A stretch of DNA of 64,000 bases. Origin: Burkholderia diffusa (GTDB lineage Bacteria; Pseudomonadota; Gammaproteobacteria; Burkholderiales; Burkholderiaceae). The stretch is from contig NZ_CP013362.1 of the NCBI RefSeq assembly GCF_001718315.1, positions 2,046,001 through 2,110,000 of the forward strand, given 5' to 3'. A program made the translations under genes and the position numbers. The notes under the pieces are model-generated. The model was not told where the DNA came from and ran no database searches. It saw only the letters and a list, made by a program, of their open reading frames with translations. Each line of letters starts with the position of its first letter. Position 1 is the first letter of the stretch. Below, piece after piece: positions 17,554 through 28,237 of the stretch.

Positions 17554-18336
17554 TCATGCGCGCCGCTGCTGCCGCACCTGCTCGAACAGGCACACCGCCG
17601 CCGCTGCCGCGACGTTCAGCGACTCCATGCCCCCCGGCTGCGGGATCGTCACGCGATGCGTGGCCGCGTCGCGCCAGAACGCCGACACACCGGCGCCCTC
17701 GTTGCCGAACACCCATGCGACGGGTCCGGACAGGTCGCAGTCGTAGACGAGCTGCGCGCCGTGTGAATCGGTCAGCGCGACGGGCACGTCGAGGCGCGCG
17801 ACCAGCGCGTCCGGCTCGACGTCTTCGTGGATCGACAGCAGGAAATGCGCGCCCATTGCCGAACGCAGCACCTTCGACGACCACGCATAGGCGGTGCCCG
17901 GCGCGCAGAACACGTGCCGCGCGCCCGCGGCCGCCGCGCTGCGCAGGATCGAGCCGACGTTGCCGGCGTCCTGCACGCCGTCGAGCACGACCGACGTGTG
18001 CGTGACGCGCTCCGGCAGCGGATGCACGGGCCGCTCGACGAGCAACAGGAAACCAACCCCGCTGACCACGTTCGACAGTTGCCCGAACAGCGCGTCGGGC
18101 AACGTGACGACCCGCTGCGCGTCGACGCGCGCGATGATCGCCTGCGCTTCGTCGTGCGCGAGCGCGCCTTCGGTCGCGACGCACAGTTCGGGCGCAGCGC
18201 CCGTGTCGAGATACGCGCTTGCGAGGTGGAAACCCTCGAGCAGCGCCTGCCCGCCGCGGCGCTGCTGGGACGTCGAACCCGCGAGCGCCTTCAGGCGCTT
18301 GTACAGCGGGTTGTCGCGAGAAGTAATGCTTTTCAT
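17554..18336 (-). CDS. TrmH/SpoU-family RNA methyltransferase
   Basis: The 260-residue protein has an N-terminal substrate-binding domain ([15 protein letters not shown], then [12 protein letters not shown]) and a C-terminal SPOUT knot domain. The three SpoU motifs are visible: [19 protein letters not shown] (asparagine and arginine), WVFGNEGAG, and [17 protein letters not shown]. It is expected to make 2'-O-methyl ribose in rRNA or tRNA; the exact target cannot be assigned, though RlmB-like annotation is common for this locus. It overlaps rnhB by four bases and is the last gene of the long leftward cluster. Confidence 0.93.
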   Translation of the reverse strand: MKSITSRDNPLYKRLKALAGSTSQQRRGGQALLEGFHLASAYLDTGAAPELCVATEGALAHDEAQAIIARVDAQRVVTLPDALFGQLSNVVSGVGFLLLVERPVHPLPERVTHTSVVLDGVQDAGNVGSILRSAAAAGARHVFCAPGTAYAWSSKVLRSAMGAHFLLSIHEDVEPDALVARLDVPVALTDSHGAQLVYDCDLSGPVAWVFGNEGAGVSAFWRDAATHRVTIPQPGGMESLNVAAAAAVCLFEQVRQQRRA

Positions 18337-18977
18337 CGAATCAGGTCAAGTGCCGCGCGCACCGGCGCGAACGAGCGCCGATGGGCTTCGCACGGGCCGT
18401 GCTCGCGCAGCGCGGCAAGGTGTTTCTCGGTGCCGTAGCCGGCATGCACGTTGAAGCCATATACCGGGAAGCGTTCGTGCAGCTCGACGAGCATGCGGTC
18501 GCGCGCGACCTTCGCGAGGATCGACGCGGCCGAGATGCTCGGCACGAGCGCGTCGCCGCTGACGATTGCCTCGGCACGCACCTTCAGCGTCGGGCAGCGA
18601 TTGCCGTCGATCTGTGCGAGCGTCGGCAGCACCGACAGGCCTTCGACGGCCCGCTTCATCGCGAGCATCGTCGCGTGCAGGATATTGAGCGTATCGATCT
18701 CGTCGACGCTGGCCGATGCGACGCAATACGCGCGCGAGCGCGCAACGATCAGGTCGTACAGCGCGTCGCGCTTTTTCGCGGACAACGCCTTCGAATCGTC
18801 AAGCCCGTCGATCGGCTGCGCGGGATCGAGGATCACCGCGGCGGCGACCACCGGCCCGGCGAGCGGGCCGCGGCCCGCTTCGTCGACGCCGCAGACGATC
18901 TCGTCGGGCCGGCTGAAGTCGAAGCCGCCCTGCACGTCGGTCGACGCGCGGCGGCGTGGTGCACGAGCGGCCGTCAT
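18333..18977 (-). CDS. rnhB: Ribonuclease HII
   Basis: RNase HII removes ribonucleotides and RNA primers from RNA-DNA hybrids. The 214 residues contain the diagnostic [20 protein letters not shown] with the first catalytic Asp-Glu pair, [16 protein letters not shown] with the next acidic residue, and the [10 protein letters not shown] block. Length is normal with a basic N-terminal extension of about 25 residues. It overlaps lpxB upstream and the methyltransferase downstream by four bases each, so translation is coupled. Confidence 0.97.
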   Translation of the reverse strand: MTAARAPRRRASTDVQGGFDFSRPDEIVCGVDEAGRGPLAGPVVAAAVILDPAQPIDGLDDSKALSAKKRDALYDLIVARSRAYCVASASVDEIDTLNILHATMLAMKRAVEGLSVLPTLAQIDGNRCPTLKVRAEAIVSGDALVPSISAASILAKVARDRMLVELHERFPVYGFNVHAGYGTEKHLAALREHGPCEAHRRSFAPVRAALDLIR

Positions 18978-20143
18978 GCGCGCCCCTGGCGTTGGTCCAG
19001 GACCCGCACGACCGCTTCGGCCGCCTTCGCGGCTGTGTTCTGCCGCAGCGAGAGATGCATTTCGGTAAACACTTCGGTCAGCGTGCGGCGGTTCGCGTCG
19101 TCGCGCAGCTGCGTGAGCGTCGCATCGGCGAGCGCCTCGGGCGTCGCGAAATGCTGCAGCAGCTCGGGCACGACGAAGCGCCCCGCCAGGATGTTCGGCA
19201 AGCCGACGTACGGCAGATAGCCCTGCCGGCGCATGATTTGCCCGGTCAGCCAGGGCACCTTGTACGAGATCACCATCGGCTTCTTGAGCAGCGCGGCTTC
19301 AAGCGTGACGGTGCCGCTCTTCACGAGGATCGCGTCAGCAGCGGTCATCGCGACCTGCGAGCGGCCGTCGGTGATCGTCAGCGCGAGCTGTGGATGCGCG
19401 TCGACGAGCGGCTGCAGCAGTTCGCGCAGCGCAGGCGTCGCCGCCGGCATCACGAACCGCACGCCGGGCTCGCGCTGCTGCATCAGCGCCATCGCTGCGA
19501 AGAACGTCGGGCCGATCAGCCCGATCTCCGAGCGCCGGCTGCCCGGCAGCACCGCGATCACGGGGCCGTCAACAGGCAGGCCCAGCGCGATGCGCGCGCC
19601 GTGCGTGTCGGGCTCGAGCGGAATCTCGTCGGCCAGCGGATGGCCGACATACGTCGACGCGACACCCGCCTTGTCGAGGATCGCCGGTTCGAACGGGAAC
19701 AGGCACAGCATGTGGTCGACGGACTTCGCGATCTTCTTGATCCGTCCGCCGCGCCACGCCCAGATCGACGGGCACACGAAGTGGATCGACGGGATGCCCG
19801 CGTCGCGCGCGGCCTGCTCCACGTTGAAGTTGAAGTCGGGTGCATCGACGCCGATGAATGCGTCGGGCCGCTCCGCGAGCAGCTGCCGCTTCAACTCGCC
19901 GCGAATCCGCAGGATCTCGGGAATCTGGCCCAGCGCCTCGACGTAGCCGCGTACCGTCAGCTTGTCCATCTGCCAGTGCGAGTCGAAGCCGTGCGCGAGC
20001 ATCCGCTGCCCGCCGATCCCGTAGTAGCGTGTCGACGCGGGCAGCCGCTCTTGAAGCCCGCCGAGCAACGACGCCGCGAGCAGATCGCCCGACGGCTCGC
20101 CGGCCACCATCGCGAGCCGGAGCTGATTGGTCGGGAGCGACAT
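18974..20143 (-). CDS. lpxB: Lipid-A-disaccharide synthase
   Basis: This GT-B glycosyltransferase condenses UDP-2,3-diacylglucosamine with lipid X to form the lipid A disaccharide at the inner membrane face. The 389 residues show the signature [17 protein letters not shown] at the N-terminus, [12 protein letters not shown] in the middle and the nucleotide-binding [20 protein letters not shown] near the C-terminus. It starts 3 bases after the lpxA stop, as expected for an lpxA-lpxB pair, and overlaps rnhB by four bases. Confidence 0.98.
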   Translation of the reverse strand: MSLPTNQLRLAMVAGEPSGDLLAASLLGGLQERLPASTRYYGIGGQRMLAHGFDSHWQMDKLTVRGYVEALGQIPEILRIRGELKRQLLAERPDAFIGVDAPDFNFNVEQAARDAGIPSIHFVCPSIWAWRGGRIKKIAKSVDHMLCLFPFEPAILDKAGVASTYVGHPLADEIPLEPDTHGARIALGLPVDGPVIAVLPGSRRSEIGLIGPTFFAAMALMQQREPGVRFVMPAATPALRELLQPLVDAHPQLALTITDGRSQVAMTAADAILVKSGTVTLEAALLKKPMVISYKVPWLTGQIMRRQGYLPYVGLPNILAGRFVVPELLQHFATPEALADATLTQLRDDANRRTLTEVFTEMHLSLRQNTAAKAAEAVVRVLDQRQGRA

Positions 20144-20146
20144 CGC

Positions 20147-20935
20147 TTAGCGGATGATGCCGCGTTGGGACGCGTCGATGAACGCGACGAGCGCGGTAAC
20201 CGCCGCATCGCCTTCGCCGCCCGCGGCCGCCAGCTCGCGCAACTGCACCTTCGCTTCCTCGAGCGACAGGCCGTTCTTGTACAGCAGACGGTACGCGCTG
20301 CGCAGCGCCGAGATCGCGTCGGGCGAGAAACCGCGCCGGCGCAGCCCTTCGACGTTGATGCCGTGCGGCTCGGCCTTGTTGCCGGCCGCGATCACGAACG
20401 GCGGCACGTCCTGCACGAGCGCCGATGCGCCGCCCAGCATCGAATGCGCACCGATGCGCACGAACTGGTGCACGCCCGACATCCCGCCGACGATCGCCCA
20501 GTCGCCGATCTCCACGTGACCGGCCATCTGCGCATTGCTCGACAGAATCACGTTGTTGCCGACGCGGCAGTCATGACCGATGTGCACATAGGCCATGATC
20601 CAGTTGTCGTCGCCGAGCGTCGTCACGCCGGCGTCCTGCACGGTGCCGGTGTGGATCGTCGTGAATTCGCGGATCGTATTGCGGTTGCCGATCACGAGCT
20701 TCGTCGGCTCGTCCTTGTACTTCATGTCCTGCGGACGGCCGCCGACCGACGCGTAATGGCCGATGCGGTTGTCCTCGCCGAGCGTCGTGTGACCTTCGAT
20801 CACGCTGTGCGAGCCGATCGTCGTACGCGCGCCGATCGTGACGTGCGGCCCGACGATCGCGTACGGCCCGATCTCGACGGACTCGTCGATCTGCGCGCCC
20901 GGTTCGACGATCGCGGTAGGATGAATCCTGGTCAT
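20147..20935 (-). CDS. lpxA: UDP-N-acetylglucosamine acyltransferase
   Basis: LpxA transfers a 3-hydroxyacyl chain from acyl carrier protein to UDP-GlcNAc, the first step of lipid A synthesis. The 262 residues form a left-handed beta-helix of hexapeptide repeats (for example [14 protein letters not shown]), with catalytic His121 in HIGHDC (equivalent to E. coli His125), followed by a helical C-terminal domain. Acyl chain length cannot be fixed from sequence by eye. It lies between fabZ and lpxB in the usual order. Confidence 0.98.
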   Translation of the reverse strand: MTRIHPTAIVEPGAQIDESVEIGPYAIVGPHVTIGARTTIGSHSVIEGHTTLGEDNRIGHYASVGGRPQDMKYKDEPTKLVIGNRNTIREFTTIHTGTVQDAGVTTLGDDNWIMAYVHIGHDCRVGNNVILSSNAQMAGHVEIGDWAIVGGMSGVHQFVRIGAHSMLGGASALVQDVPPFVIAAGNKAEPHGINVEGLRRRGFSPDAISALRSAYRLLYKNGLSLEEAKVQLRELAAAGGEGDAAVTALVAFIDASQRGIIR

Positions 20936-21002
20936 GCGCCGTTGCCTCTCGATGTGATGTGTCGCGTTGCTCGCGTTACGTTACCCATGCGTGCCGCGTC
21001 GC

Positions 21003-21470
21003 TCAGGGCGCCGCGTCGGCCGTCTTGACCGTGCACATCAATTCGGCTTCCGCCGCCACCTTGCCGTCCACTTCCGCCACCGCCTTGAACTTCCAGATGC
21101 CGCGGATGTAGCGTTCGAACGTCACGTTCAGAATCAGCTGGTCGCCCGGTTCGACCACGCGCTTGAAGCGCGCGCCGTCGATGCCGACGAAGTAGTACAG
21201 CGTGTTTTCCGGATCCTTCGGCTGCTCTTCCGCGAACGTCAACAGTGCGGCCGCCTGAGCGAGCGCCTCGAGGATCAGCACACCCGGCATCACCGGCCGC
21301 TTCGGGAAGTGCCCCTGGAAGAACGGCTCGTTGATCGACACGTTCTTCAGCGCTTTGATTCCCTTGTGCGGCTCGAGTTCGAGCACGCGATCGACGAGCA
21401 GAATCGGATAGCGATGCGGCAGCAGCGTGAGGATCTTGTGGATGTCGAGATTGATTTTTTCAGTGCTCAT
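21003..21470 (-). CDS. fabZ: 3-hydroxyacyl-ACP dehydratase FabZ
   Basis: FabZ dehydrates 3-hydroxyacyl-ACP in fatty acid elongation and competes with LpxA/LpxD for the same substrate. The 155-residue hot-dog protein has [14 protein letters not shown] and the catalytic motif [21 protein letters not shown], with His54 and Glu68. The ATG at 21470 gives the standard length; upstream in-frame sequence is not family-like. Its place between lpxD and lpxA is conserved and balances phospholipid against lipid A synthesis. Confidence 0.97.
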
Positions 21471-21596
21471 GATGGTTCGTCTCACGCAGAAGCTGCGCGG
21501 TGGTAATGCAAAGGCTGAAGCGGGCCGCCGCGCGGCCCAGTCTGGCAAACCGGGCCGGATGCGCTGGCCGTGCCCGGTTCGTGGTCTCGCATGGTG

Positions 21597-22676
21597 TCAG
21601 GCGTCCGTGCCGCCCTGGGCGGCCAGCGCGGTTTCGAGCGCCTTGATGCGGTCGCGCAGCTTGTCGAGGTTGCGCACGAGCGCAGCGCTCTTGTTCCATT
21701 CGCCGTGGTCGACGGCCGGGAATGCGCTCGTGTAGATGCCGGCCTTCGGCAGCGACTTCGACACACCCGAATTCGCGGTGATGATGACATAGTCGCCAAG
21801 CGTCACGTGGCCGGCGATCCCGGCCGCGCCGCCGATCATGCAGTGGCGGCCAATCGTCGTGCTGCCCGCGATGCCCGCCTTGCCGGCGATCACCGTGTAG
21901 GCCCCGATCCGGCAGTTGTGGGCGATTTGCACCTGGTTATCGATCTTCACGCATTCCTCGATGACGGTGTCCGCCATCGCGCCGCGGTCGATCGTCGTGT
22001 TCGCGCCGATCTCGACGTCCGGGCCGATCGATACGCCGCCGACCTGCGGGATCTTGACCCAGCTGCCGGTGCGCGCATCGCCGTCGCCGACAAAATCCGG
22101 CGCGAAGCCGAAACCGTCGGAGCCGATCACCGCGCCCGCATGGATGATCGCGCGCGGGCCGATCTTGCAGCCGTGATACACCGATGCGTTCGGATAGATG
22201 TGCGAGCCCGCGCCGATCGTCGTGCCGCGTCCGACGAACACGTTCGCGTCGAGCTGCACGCCGTCCTCGATCACCGCGCCGGCCTCGACCGTCACGTGCG
22301 GGCCGATCACGGCGCTCGCGGCGACCTGCGCGGCCCGGTCAATCGTCGCGCTCGGATGCACACCGGCCGCGCGCGGCGGCGTGGCGAGATCGATGAACAT
22401 CTGCGCGACGCGCGCAAAGTACGCGTACGGATTCGGCGTCACAATAAAGTTGCGGCCGTCAGCGGCCGCGCCGAGCTTTTCGAGATCCTTCGGCGCGATC
22501 AACACCGCGCCGGCGCGGGTCGTCTCGACCTGCGACAGGTACTTTGGATTCGCGAGAAACGCGAGTTGCTGAGGGCCTGCCTGGTCGAGCGGCGCGAGGC
22601 CGCCCACCTTGCACTGGGCGTCGCCGGCGATCTCGCCGCCGAACCGCTTTACGAGTGCCTCAAGCGTCGATGCCAT
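21597..22676 (-). CDS. lpxD: UDP-3-O-(3-hydroxyacyl)glucosamine N-acyltransferase
   Basis: LpxD adds the second 3-hydroxyacyl chain to the lipid A precursor. The 359 residues have an N-terminal uridine-binding domain ([16 protein letters not shown]), a left-handed beta-helix with many hexapeptide repeats ([19 protein letters not shown]), the catalytic region [10 protein letters not shown], and a C-terminal helix ending [13 protein letters not shown]. It follows skp by 16 bases and precedes fabZ. Confidence 0.98.
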   Translation of the reverse strand: MASTLEALVKRFGGEIAGDAQCKVGGLAPLDQAGPQQLAFLANPKYLSQVETTRAGAVLIAPKDLEKLGAAADGRNFIVTPNPYAYFARVAQMFIDLATPPRAAGVHPSATIDRAAQVAASAVIGPHVTVEAGAVIEDGVQLDANVFVGRGTTIGAGSHIYPNASVYHGCKIGPRAIIHAGAVIGSDGFGFAPDFVGDGDARTGSWVKIPQVGGVSIGPDVEIGANTTIDRGAMADTVIEECVKIDNQVQIAHNCRIGAYTVIAGKAGIAGSTTIGRHCMIGGAAGIAGHVTLGDYVIITANSGVSKSLPKAGIYTSAFPAVDHGEWNKSAALVRNLDKLRDRIKALETALAAQGGTDA

Positions 22677-22692
22677 TCGTCGTCTGCTCCGT

Positions 22693-23220
22693 TCAGTTCG
22701 TCGAGCCGGACGCGAGCGCCTTGAGCACCTTGTCGGTGATGTCGATGCGCGGACTGACGTACACGGCTTCCTGCACGATCAGGTCGTAATTCTGCTGCTC
22801 GGCGATCTGCTTGATGACCTTGTTCGCGCGCTCCAGCACCGCCGCGAGTTCCTCGTTGCGGCGCTGGTTCAGGTCTTCGCGAAACTCGCGCTGCTTGCGC
22901 TGGAAATCGGTATCGAGCTGCGCGAGATCGCGCTGCTTCTGCGCGCGATCGGCCGCCGACAGCGACGCACCGTTCTTGTCCAGCGAGTCGGACATCGACT
23001 TCAGACGCGCCGCGAGGTCCTGCAGATCCTTGTCGCGCTTCGCGAACTCGGCTTCGAGCTTCGTCTGCGCCGCCTTGGCGGGCGCCGACTCGCGCAGGAT
23101 CCGATCCGAATTGACCGCCGCGATGCGGGCGACGTCCTGAGCATGTGCCGTCGCCGCGCCCAAGGCCAGCGCAACGGTCAGCGCACACATCACTCGTTTC
23201 GAAAACTTACCGGTTAGCAA
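22693..23220 (-). CDS. skp: OmpH/Skp periplasmic chaperone
   Basis: Skp captures unfolded outer-membrane proteins in the periplasm and hands them to the BAM complex. I set the start at TTG 23220, preceded by GAGAGGG at good spacing. This gives a basic n-region, LTGKFSKRV, then the hydrophobic core and the cleavage site AHA-QD, 175 residues in all. The ATG at 23190 would remove the positive n-region. The mature part is Lys/Glu/Gln-rich coiled coil, as expected for the tentacles. It lies directly between bamA and lpxD. Confidence 0.94.
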   Translation of the reverse strand: MLTGKFSKRVMCALTVALALGAATAHAQDVARIAAVNSDRILRESAPAKAAQTKLEAEFAKRDKDLQDLAARLKSMSDSLDKNGASLSAADRAQKQRDLAQLDTDFQRKQREFREDLNQRRNEELAAVLERANKVIKQIAEQQNYDLIVQEAVYVSPRIDITDKVLKALASGSTN

Positions 23221-23254
23221 AATTACCCTCTCGTTGCTGTTGTCATGCGTTCGA

Positions 23255-25561
23255 TCAGAACGCCGTCCCGATCTGGAACTGGAATTTCTGGTACTGGTCG
23301 CCTTCATGCTTTTGCAGCGGGAAGCCGAGGCTCAGCTTCAGCGGGCCGATCGGCGAGATCCATGCGAGACCCACGCCGTAGCCGTAACGCAGGCCGTTCG
23401 CGCCGGTACTCGTGCCGCCCGGCGCGTTGCCCCACACGTTGCCGCCATCGAGGAACGTGAACACGCGCAGCGTGCGGTCGTAGCCGGTGCCCGGCAGCGG
23501 GAACGTCAGCTCGATGTTGCCGACCACCATCTTCGAACCGCCGATCGGGTCGTTCGTCTTCGTGTCGCGCGGGCCCAGCGAGCTCGGCTCGTAGCCACGC
23601 ACCGAGCCGATACCGCCCGCGTAGTAGTTCTTGAAGATCGGGTACGGGTTGCCGATGCCGTTGCCGTAGCCGCCTTGCAGGTTCAGGCCCAGGATGAAGC
23701 CGCGTGAGAACGAATAGTAGTACTGCGCCTGCAGGTCGGCCTTGTAGTACTGGATCTTGCCGACCGGCACGCCGTATTCGACGTTCGCCTGCGTGAAGTA
23801 GCCGCGGCTCGGGATCAGCGCGCTGTCACGCGCGTCGCGCGACCACGCGACCGTCAGCGGCACGGTGTTCGATACACGGCCGAACTCGTTCACGTAATCC
23901 TGGTAGCTTTGCGGCGTGTTCGAGTCGACGTCGAGACGGTTCTGCTCGAAGCCCGCGCCGAAGTAGACGGTGTCGACTTCCGAGAACGGAATGCCGAACT
24001 TCAGGTTGCCGCCCGCGCTGATGATCCGGAAGCTCGAGCTCGTCGAATAGTAGAGCGGCTGGTACGTCCGGTAGTAGACGTCCGTGATCCGCTTGATGCC
24101 GTCGACCGTGAAGTACGGGTCGACCTGTGTGACGGTCAGTGTGCGGTAGCTCTTCGCGGTGTTGACGTTCACCGACAGGCTCGTGCCCGAGCCGAACACG
24201 TTGTCCTGCGAAACACCGGCCGACAGCACCACCTTGTCGGTCGACGAGAAGCCCGCGCCCAGCGTGATCGCGCCGGTCGGCTTTTCATCGACCTTCACGT
24301 TCACGTCGACCTGGTCATTCGTGCCTTCGACGGGCACCGTCGTCACGTCGACGTTGGTGAAGTAGCCGAGACGGTTCACGCGGTCCTTCGACAGCGCGAG
24401 GCGGTTCGAATCGAACCACGAGCTTTCGAGCTGGCGCATTTCGCGGCGCACGACCTCGTCGCGCGTACGCGTGTTGCCGACCACGTTGATGCGGCGCACG
24501 TACACGCGGCGGCTCGGATCGACGACGAGATTCAGGTTCACCTTGTGGTTCGCCTGGTCGATGTCCGGCTGCGCATTGACGGTCGCGAACGCGTAGCCGT
24601 ATTCACCGAGCTTGTCGACGATCGACTTCGTCGTCTGCTGAAGCTTTTCGGCCGAGAAGCGATCGCCCGGCTTGATCTTGATCAGCTTGTTCAGTTCGGC
24701 TTCGCGATCGAGCAGGTTGCCCGACAGCTTGATGCCCGACACCGTGTACGGCTCGCCTTCGTGCAGCGTGACCGTCAGGTACATGTCCTTCTTGTCGGGG
24801 GAGATCGACACCTGGGTCGACTCGATGTTGAACTCGAGGTAGCCGCGGTTCAGGTAATACGAGCGCACGGCCTCGAGGTCGCCCGTCAGCTTTTCCTTCG
24901 AGTACAGGTCGTTCTTCGTGTACCAGGAGAACCAGTTCGGCGTCGACAGCTGCATCTCGTCGCGCAGCGTGCTGGTGCTGAACGCCTTGTTGCCGATGAA
25001 GTTGATCTGGCGGATCTTCGCGCTCGGGCCTTCGGCGACCGCGAACAGGATCGACACGCGGTTCGCGTCGACCGGCGTGATCGTCGTCTTGACCTCGGCC
25101 GCATAGAAACCGCGCGTCAGGTACTGACGCTTGAGCTCCTGCTCCGCCTTGTCGACGAGCGCCTTGTCGTAGTAGCGGCCGTCGGCCAGACCCACCGCGC
25201 GAAGCGCCTTCGTCAGGTTGTCCTTGTCGAATTCCTTCGTGCCGGTGAAGTCGATCGACGCGATGGCCGGACGCTCCTGCACCTGCACGATCACGACATT
25301 GCCCTGGGTGGCAATGCGCACGTCGTTGAAGAAACCCGTGGCATACAGCGCGCGGATTGCTTCGGATGCCTTGTCGTCGGTGAAGGTATCGCCCTGCTTG
25401 ATCGGCAGGTAGGCGAACACCGAACCCGCTTCGACGCGCTGCAACCCCTCGATCTTGATGTCTTGCACCACGAACGGTGCCGCTGCATGCGCCGCGAGGC
25501 CGTGCGCGGCGAGCGCGGCCGCTGCAACTGTCTTAGGTACAAAGCGATGAGGTTTGAACAA
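23255..25561 (-). CDS. bamA: Outer membrane protein assembly factor BamA
   Basis: BamA is the essential outer-membrane insertase. The 768 residues include a signal peptide (KPHRFVPKTVAAAALAAHGLAAHA), five POTRA domains to about residue 425 (the first begins FVVQDIKIEGLQRVE), and a 16-strand barrel containing the GGIGSVRGYE loop motif of the Omp85 family and ending in a C-terminal aromatic residue (QIGTAF). The start codon is TTG with GGGGAT upstream. Order rseP-bamA-skp-lpxD is the classical one. Confidence 0.98.
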   Translation of the reverse strand: MFKPHRFVPKTVAAAALAAHGLAAHAAAPFVVQDIKIEGLQRVEAGSVFAYLPIKQGDTFTDDKASEAIRALYATGFFNDVRIATQGNVVIVQVQERPAIASIDFTGTKEFDKDNLTKALRAVGLADGRYYDKALVDKAEQELKRQYLTRGFYAAEVKTTITPVDANRVSILFAVAEGPSAKIRQINFIGNKAFSTSTLRDEMQLSTPNWFSWYTKNDLYSKEKLTGDLEAVRSYYLNRGYLEFNIESTQVSISPDKKDMYLTVTLHEGEPYTVSGIKLSGNLLDREAELNKLIKIKPGDRFSAEKLQQTTKSIVDKLGEYGYAFATVNAQPDIDQANHKVNLNLVVDPSRRVYVRRINVVGNTRTRDEVVRREMRQLESSWFDSNRLALSKDRVNRLGYFTNVDVTTVPVEGTNDQVDVNVKVDEKPTGAITLGAGFSSTDKVVLSAGVSQDNVFGSGTSLSVNVNTAKSYRTLTVTQVDPYFTVDGIKRITDVYYRTYQPLYYSTSSSFRIISAGGNLKFGIPFSEVDTVYFGAGFEQNRLDVDSNTPQSYQDYVNEFGRVSNTVPLTVAWSRDARDSALIPSRGYFTQANVEYGVPVGKIQYYKADLQAQYYYSFSRGFILGLNLQGGYGNGIGNPYPIFKNYYAGGIGSVRGYEPSSLGPRDTKTNDPIGGSKMVVGNIELTFPLPGTGYDRTLRVFTFLDGGNVWGNAPGGTSTGANGLRYGYGVGLAWISPIGPLKLSLGFPLQKHEGDQYQKFQFQIGTAF

Positions 25562-25625
25562 CGTGCATCCCCAATATTTAGCTGCATCAAATCAGGCGGC
25601 GGCCGACTGGCCGCCGCCTGACGCT

Positions 25626-27014
25626 TCAGAAATGGATTAACCGAGCCAGGTCGTTGAACAGCGCGATCGCCGACAACGCGACGATGCAGATCAACCCGGC
25701 TCTTTGCAGAATCAGCTGCCAACGCTCCGAGACGGCTTTCCCGGTCGCGGCTTCAACCAGATAATATAACAGATGCCCCCCGTCCAAAACGGGAATCGGC
25801 AGCAAGTTCAGCACCCCGAGGCTAATGCTGACAAGGGCGAGGAACGACAGGAAGGCCGACGGACCGAGCCGCGCGCTCTTGCCCGCGTAGTCGGCAATCG
25901 TCACCGGGCCGGACAGATTCTTCAGCGACGCATCGCCCGTGATCATCCGCCCGAACATCTTCAGCGAATAAACCGCGATGTCCCATGTGCGATGCGCGCC
26001 GAGCCGCAGACTCTCGATCGGCCCATAGCGCACGTCGACCGACGGCGTGTGCATCGACAGCGCCGCGCCGATGCGGCCGACCTGCTGCCCTGTTTCATCG
26101 TCGCGCTGCGCCTGCGGCACGATCGACACCGTCCGCGAAACGCCACCCCGCTCGACCTGCAGTTCGACCGCCTGACCTGCATGGTGCTTCACCGCATCGA
26201 TGAAGCGCGATGCGCCGCCGATCGGATTGCCGTCGAGCGCCAGCAGCTTGTCGCCGGCTTTCAGGCCCGCCTGCTCTGCCGCGCTGCCGGGCTGCACCGA
26301 CGCCACCGACAGCGTGCCGCCGCCGGTCTCGAAGCCCAGGTGCATCATGAAATCATCGTCGAGCTGGCTTTCGGGGACATTGCGCAGGTCGACGCGGAAA
26401 TCGAACGTCGACGCACCGCCGTCGCGCGCGCCGAGCACGACCTCGCGATGATCGAACGCGGCGGACAGCAGCTTCCAGCGCAGGTCCGACCACGAGCGCA
26501 CCGGCACGGCCTCGCCGCCTTGCGTGTCGCCTTCGCGCACGTCGCGTATCGATACGATCGTTTCGTTGCCGTCGAACCCCGCGCGAGCCGCCACCGTGCC
26601 GGCGGCCGGCGGTGCGAGCACCGCGGCCGGCTCGGTCACGCCGGTTGCGAATACAGCGGAAAACAGGACGATTGCCAACAGGAAGTTCGCGATCGGGCCG
26701 GCGGCGACGATCGCGATGCGCTTGAACACCGATTGCCGGTTGAATGCCTGATCGAGTTCCTCGGGCTTGATGGCCGGCCCGGGCTCACGCTCGTCGAGCA
26801 TCTTCACGTAGCCGCCGAGCGGCAACGCGGAGAGCGTCCACTCGGTGCCCGTCTTGCGGCTGACCCACCGCGCGACGGGCTGACCGAAGCCGATCGAGAA
26901 ACGCAGCACCTTCACGCCGCACCAGCGCGCGACGCGATAATGTCCGTACTCATGCACGACGACCAGCACCCCGATCGCCACCGCAAACGCGATCAGTTCG
27001 ACCAGCACGTTCAT
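25626..27014 (-). CDS. rseP: Site-2 intramembrane metalloprotease RseP
   Basis: RseP cleaves membrane-anchored anti-sigma factors such as RseA and clears remnant signal peptides. The 462 residues show the zinc site HEYGH at 21-25 in the first membrane helix, one clear PDZ domain (VQPGSAAEQAGLKAGDKLLALDG) and a second, more diverged one before it, and the C-terminal motif NLLPIPVLDGGHL. I chose ATG 27014, which has GAGG five bases upstream; a GTG two codons earlier is possible. It lies 11 bases after dxr. Confidence 0.97.
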   Translation of the reverse strand: MNVLVELIAFAVAIGVLVVVHEYGHYRVARWCGVKVLRFSIGFGQPVARWVSRKTGTEWTLSALPLGGYVKMLDEREPGPAIKPEELDQAFNRQSVFKRIAIVAAGPIANFLLAIVLFSAVFATGVTEPAAVLAPPAAGTVAARAGFDGNETIVSIRDVREGDTQGGEAVPVRSWSDLRWKLLSAAFDHREVVLGARDGGASTFDFRVDLRNVPESQLDDDFMMHLGFETGGGTLSVASVQPGSAAEQAGLKAGDKLLALDGNPIGGASRFIDAVKHHAGQAVELQVERGGVSRTVSIVPQAQRDDETGQQVGRIGAALSMHTPSVDVRYGPIESLRLGAHRTWDIAVYSLKMFGRMITGDASLKNLSGPVTIADYAGKSARLGPSAFLSFLALVSISLGVLNLLPIPVLDGGHLLYYLVEAATGKAVSERWQLILQRAGLICIVALSAIALFNDLARLIHF

Positions 27015-27025
27015 GAGCACCTCAT

Positions 27026-28222
27026 TCAGACAGCGCGCTCCACGCGTGGCGCAGGCGCTTTCGCAATGATCTCGGCGGCGAGGCGGCGCGCCTCGGCGTC
27101 CGCCGCAAGGACGTCGTCGAGCCCGTTCGGGTTACGGTTCGGCAGTGCGTTGAGCACCGCATCGACTGTCGCCGCGATCGCCATGAAGCCGATCCGGCGC
27201 TCGAGAAACGCTTCGACCGCGATTTCGTTCGCCGCGTTCAACGCCGCGCTCGCGATACCGCCCTCCTCGAGCGCCTTCAGCGCGAGCGCGAGGCACGGGA
27301 AGCGCGTGTAGTCGGGCTTCTCGAACGACAGCTGCGCGATCTGCGCGAGGTCGAGCTGGTCGACACCGGCGTCGACGCGCTCCGGGAACGCCAGCGCGTG
27401 CGCGATCGGCGTGCGCATGTCGGGGTTGCCGAGCTGCGCGAGCACCGAGCCGTCGCGGTACGACACGAGCGAATGGATCACGCTCTGCGGGTGGATCAGC
27501 ACGTCGATCCGGTCGCCCGGCAGGCCGAAGATCCAGTGCGCCTCGATCACTTCGAGGCCCTTGTTCATCATGGTCGCGGAGTCGACGGAAATCTTGCGCC
27601 CCATCACCCAGTTCGGGTGCTTGCACGCTTCGTCCGGCGTCACGTCGACGAGCGTGGCCGGCTCGCGCGTGCGGAACGGGCCGCCCGATGCGGTCAGGAT
27701 GATCTTCGAGATCCCGCCGTGCTCGTTCTCGTCGCGCGGCATGCACTGGAAGATCGCGTTGTGTTCGCTGTCGACCGGCAGCAGGATCGCGCCATGGTCG
27801 CGCACGGCGTCCATGAAGATCGCGCCCGACATCACGAGCGATTCCTTGTTCGCAAGCAGGATGCGCTTGCCGGCGCGCGCGGCCGCAAGGCTCGGCGCGA
27901 GGCCGGCCGCGCCGACGATCGCGGCGACGACCGTATCGCAGCCGTCGCTCTTCGACACGTCGACGAGCGCCTGCGGCCCGTACAGCACCGTGGTCTTGCT
28001 GCCCGCCGCACGCAGTTTCGCCTCGACGTGCGCCGCGGTGTTCGCATCGCCGACCACCGCGATTTCGGGTGCGAAGCGCAGGCACTGCTCGACGAGCTTG
28101 TCGCCGTTGCGATGCGCGGTCAACGCATAGACCGAGAAACGCTCGGGATGGCGGGCGACCACGTCGAGCGTGCTGTCTCCGATCGAGCCCGTGGAACCGA
28201 GCAGTGTCAGACGTTTTTGCAT
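27026..28222 (-). CDS. dxr: 1-deoxy-D-xylulose 5-phosphate reductoisomerase
   Basis: Dxr makes 2-C-methyl-D-erythritol 4-phosphate, committing carbon to the MEP isoprenoid pathway. The 398 residues have the NADPH-binding [16 protein letters not shown], the [13 protein letters not shown] [11 protein letters not shown] block, the metal-site region [12 protein letters not shown] and the flexible loop [15 protein letters not shown]. Its product feeds UppS substrate synthesis through downstream MEP steps encoded elsewhere. It lies between cdsA and rseP. Confidence 0.98.
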   Translation of the reverse strand: MQKRLTLLGSTGSIGDSTLDVVARHPERFSVYALTAHRNGDKLVEQCLRFAPEIAVVGDANTAAHVEAKLRAAGSKTTVLYGPQALVDVSKSDGCDTVVAAIVGAAGLAPSLAAARAGKRILLANKESLVMSGAIFMDAVRDHGAILLPVDSEHNAIFQCMPRDENEHGGISKIILTASGGPFRTREPATLVDVTPDEACKHPNWVMGRKISVDSATMMNKGLEVIEAHWIFGLPGDRIDVLIHPQSVIHSLVSYRDGSVLAQLGNPDMRTPIAHALAFPERVDAGVDQLDLAQIAQLSFEKPDYTRFPCLALALKALEEGGIASAALNAANEIAVEAFLERRIGFMAIAATVDAVLNALPNRNPNGLDDVLAADAEARRLAAEIIAKAPAPRVERAV

Positions 28223-28237
28223 AGCAGAAATAGTGGT

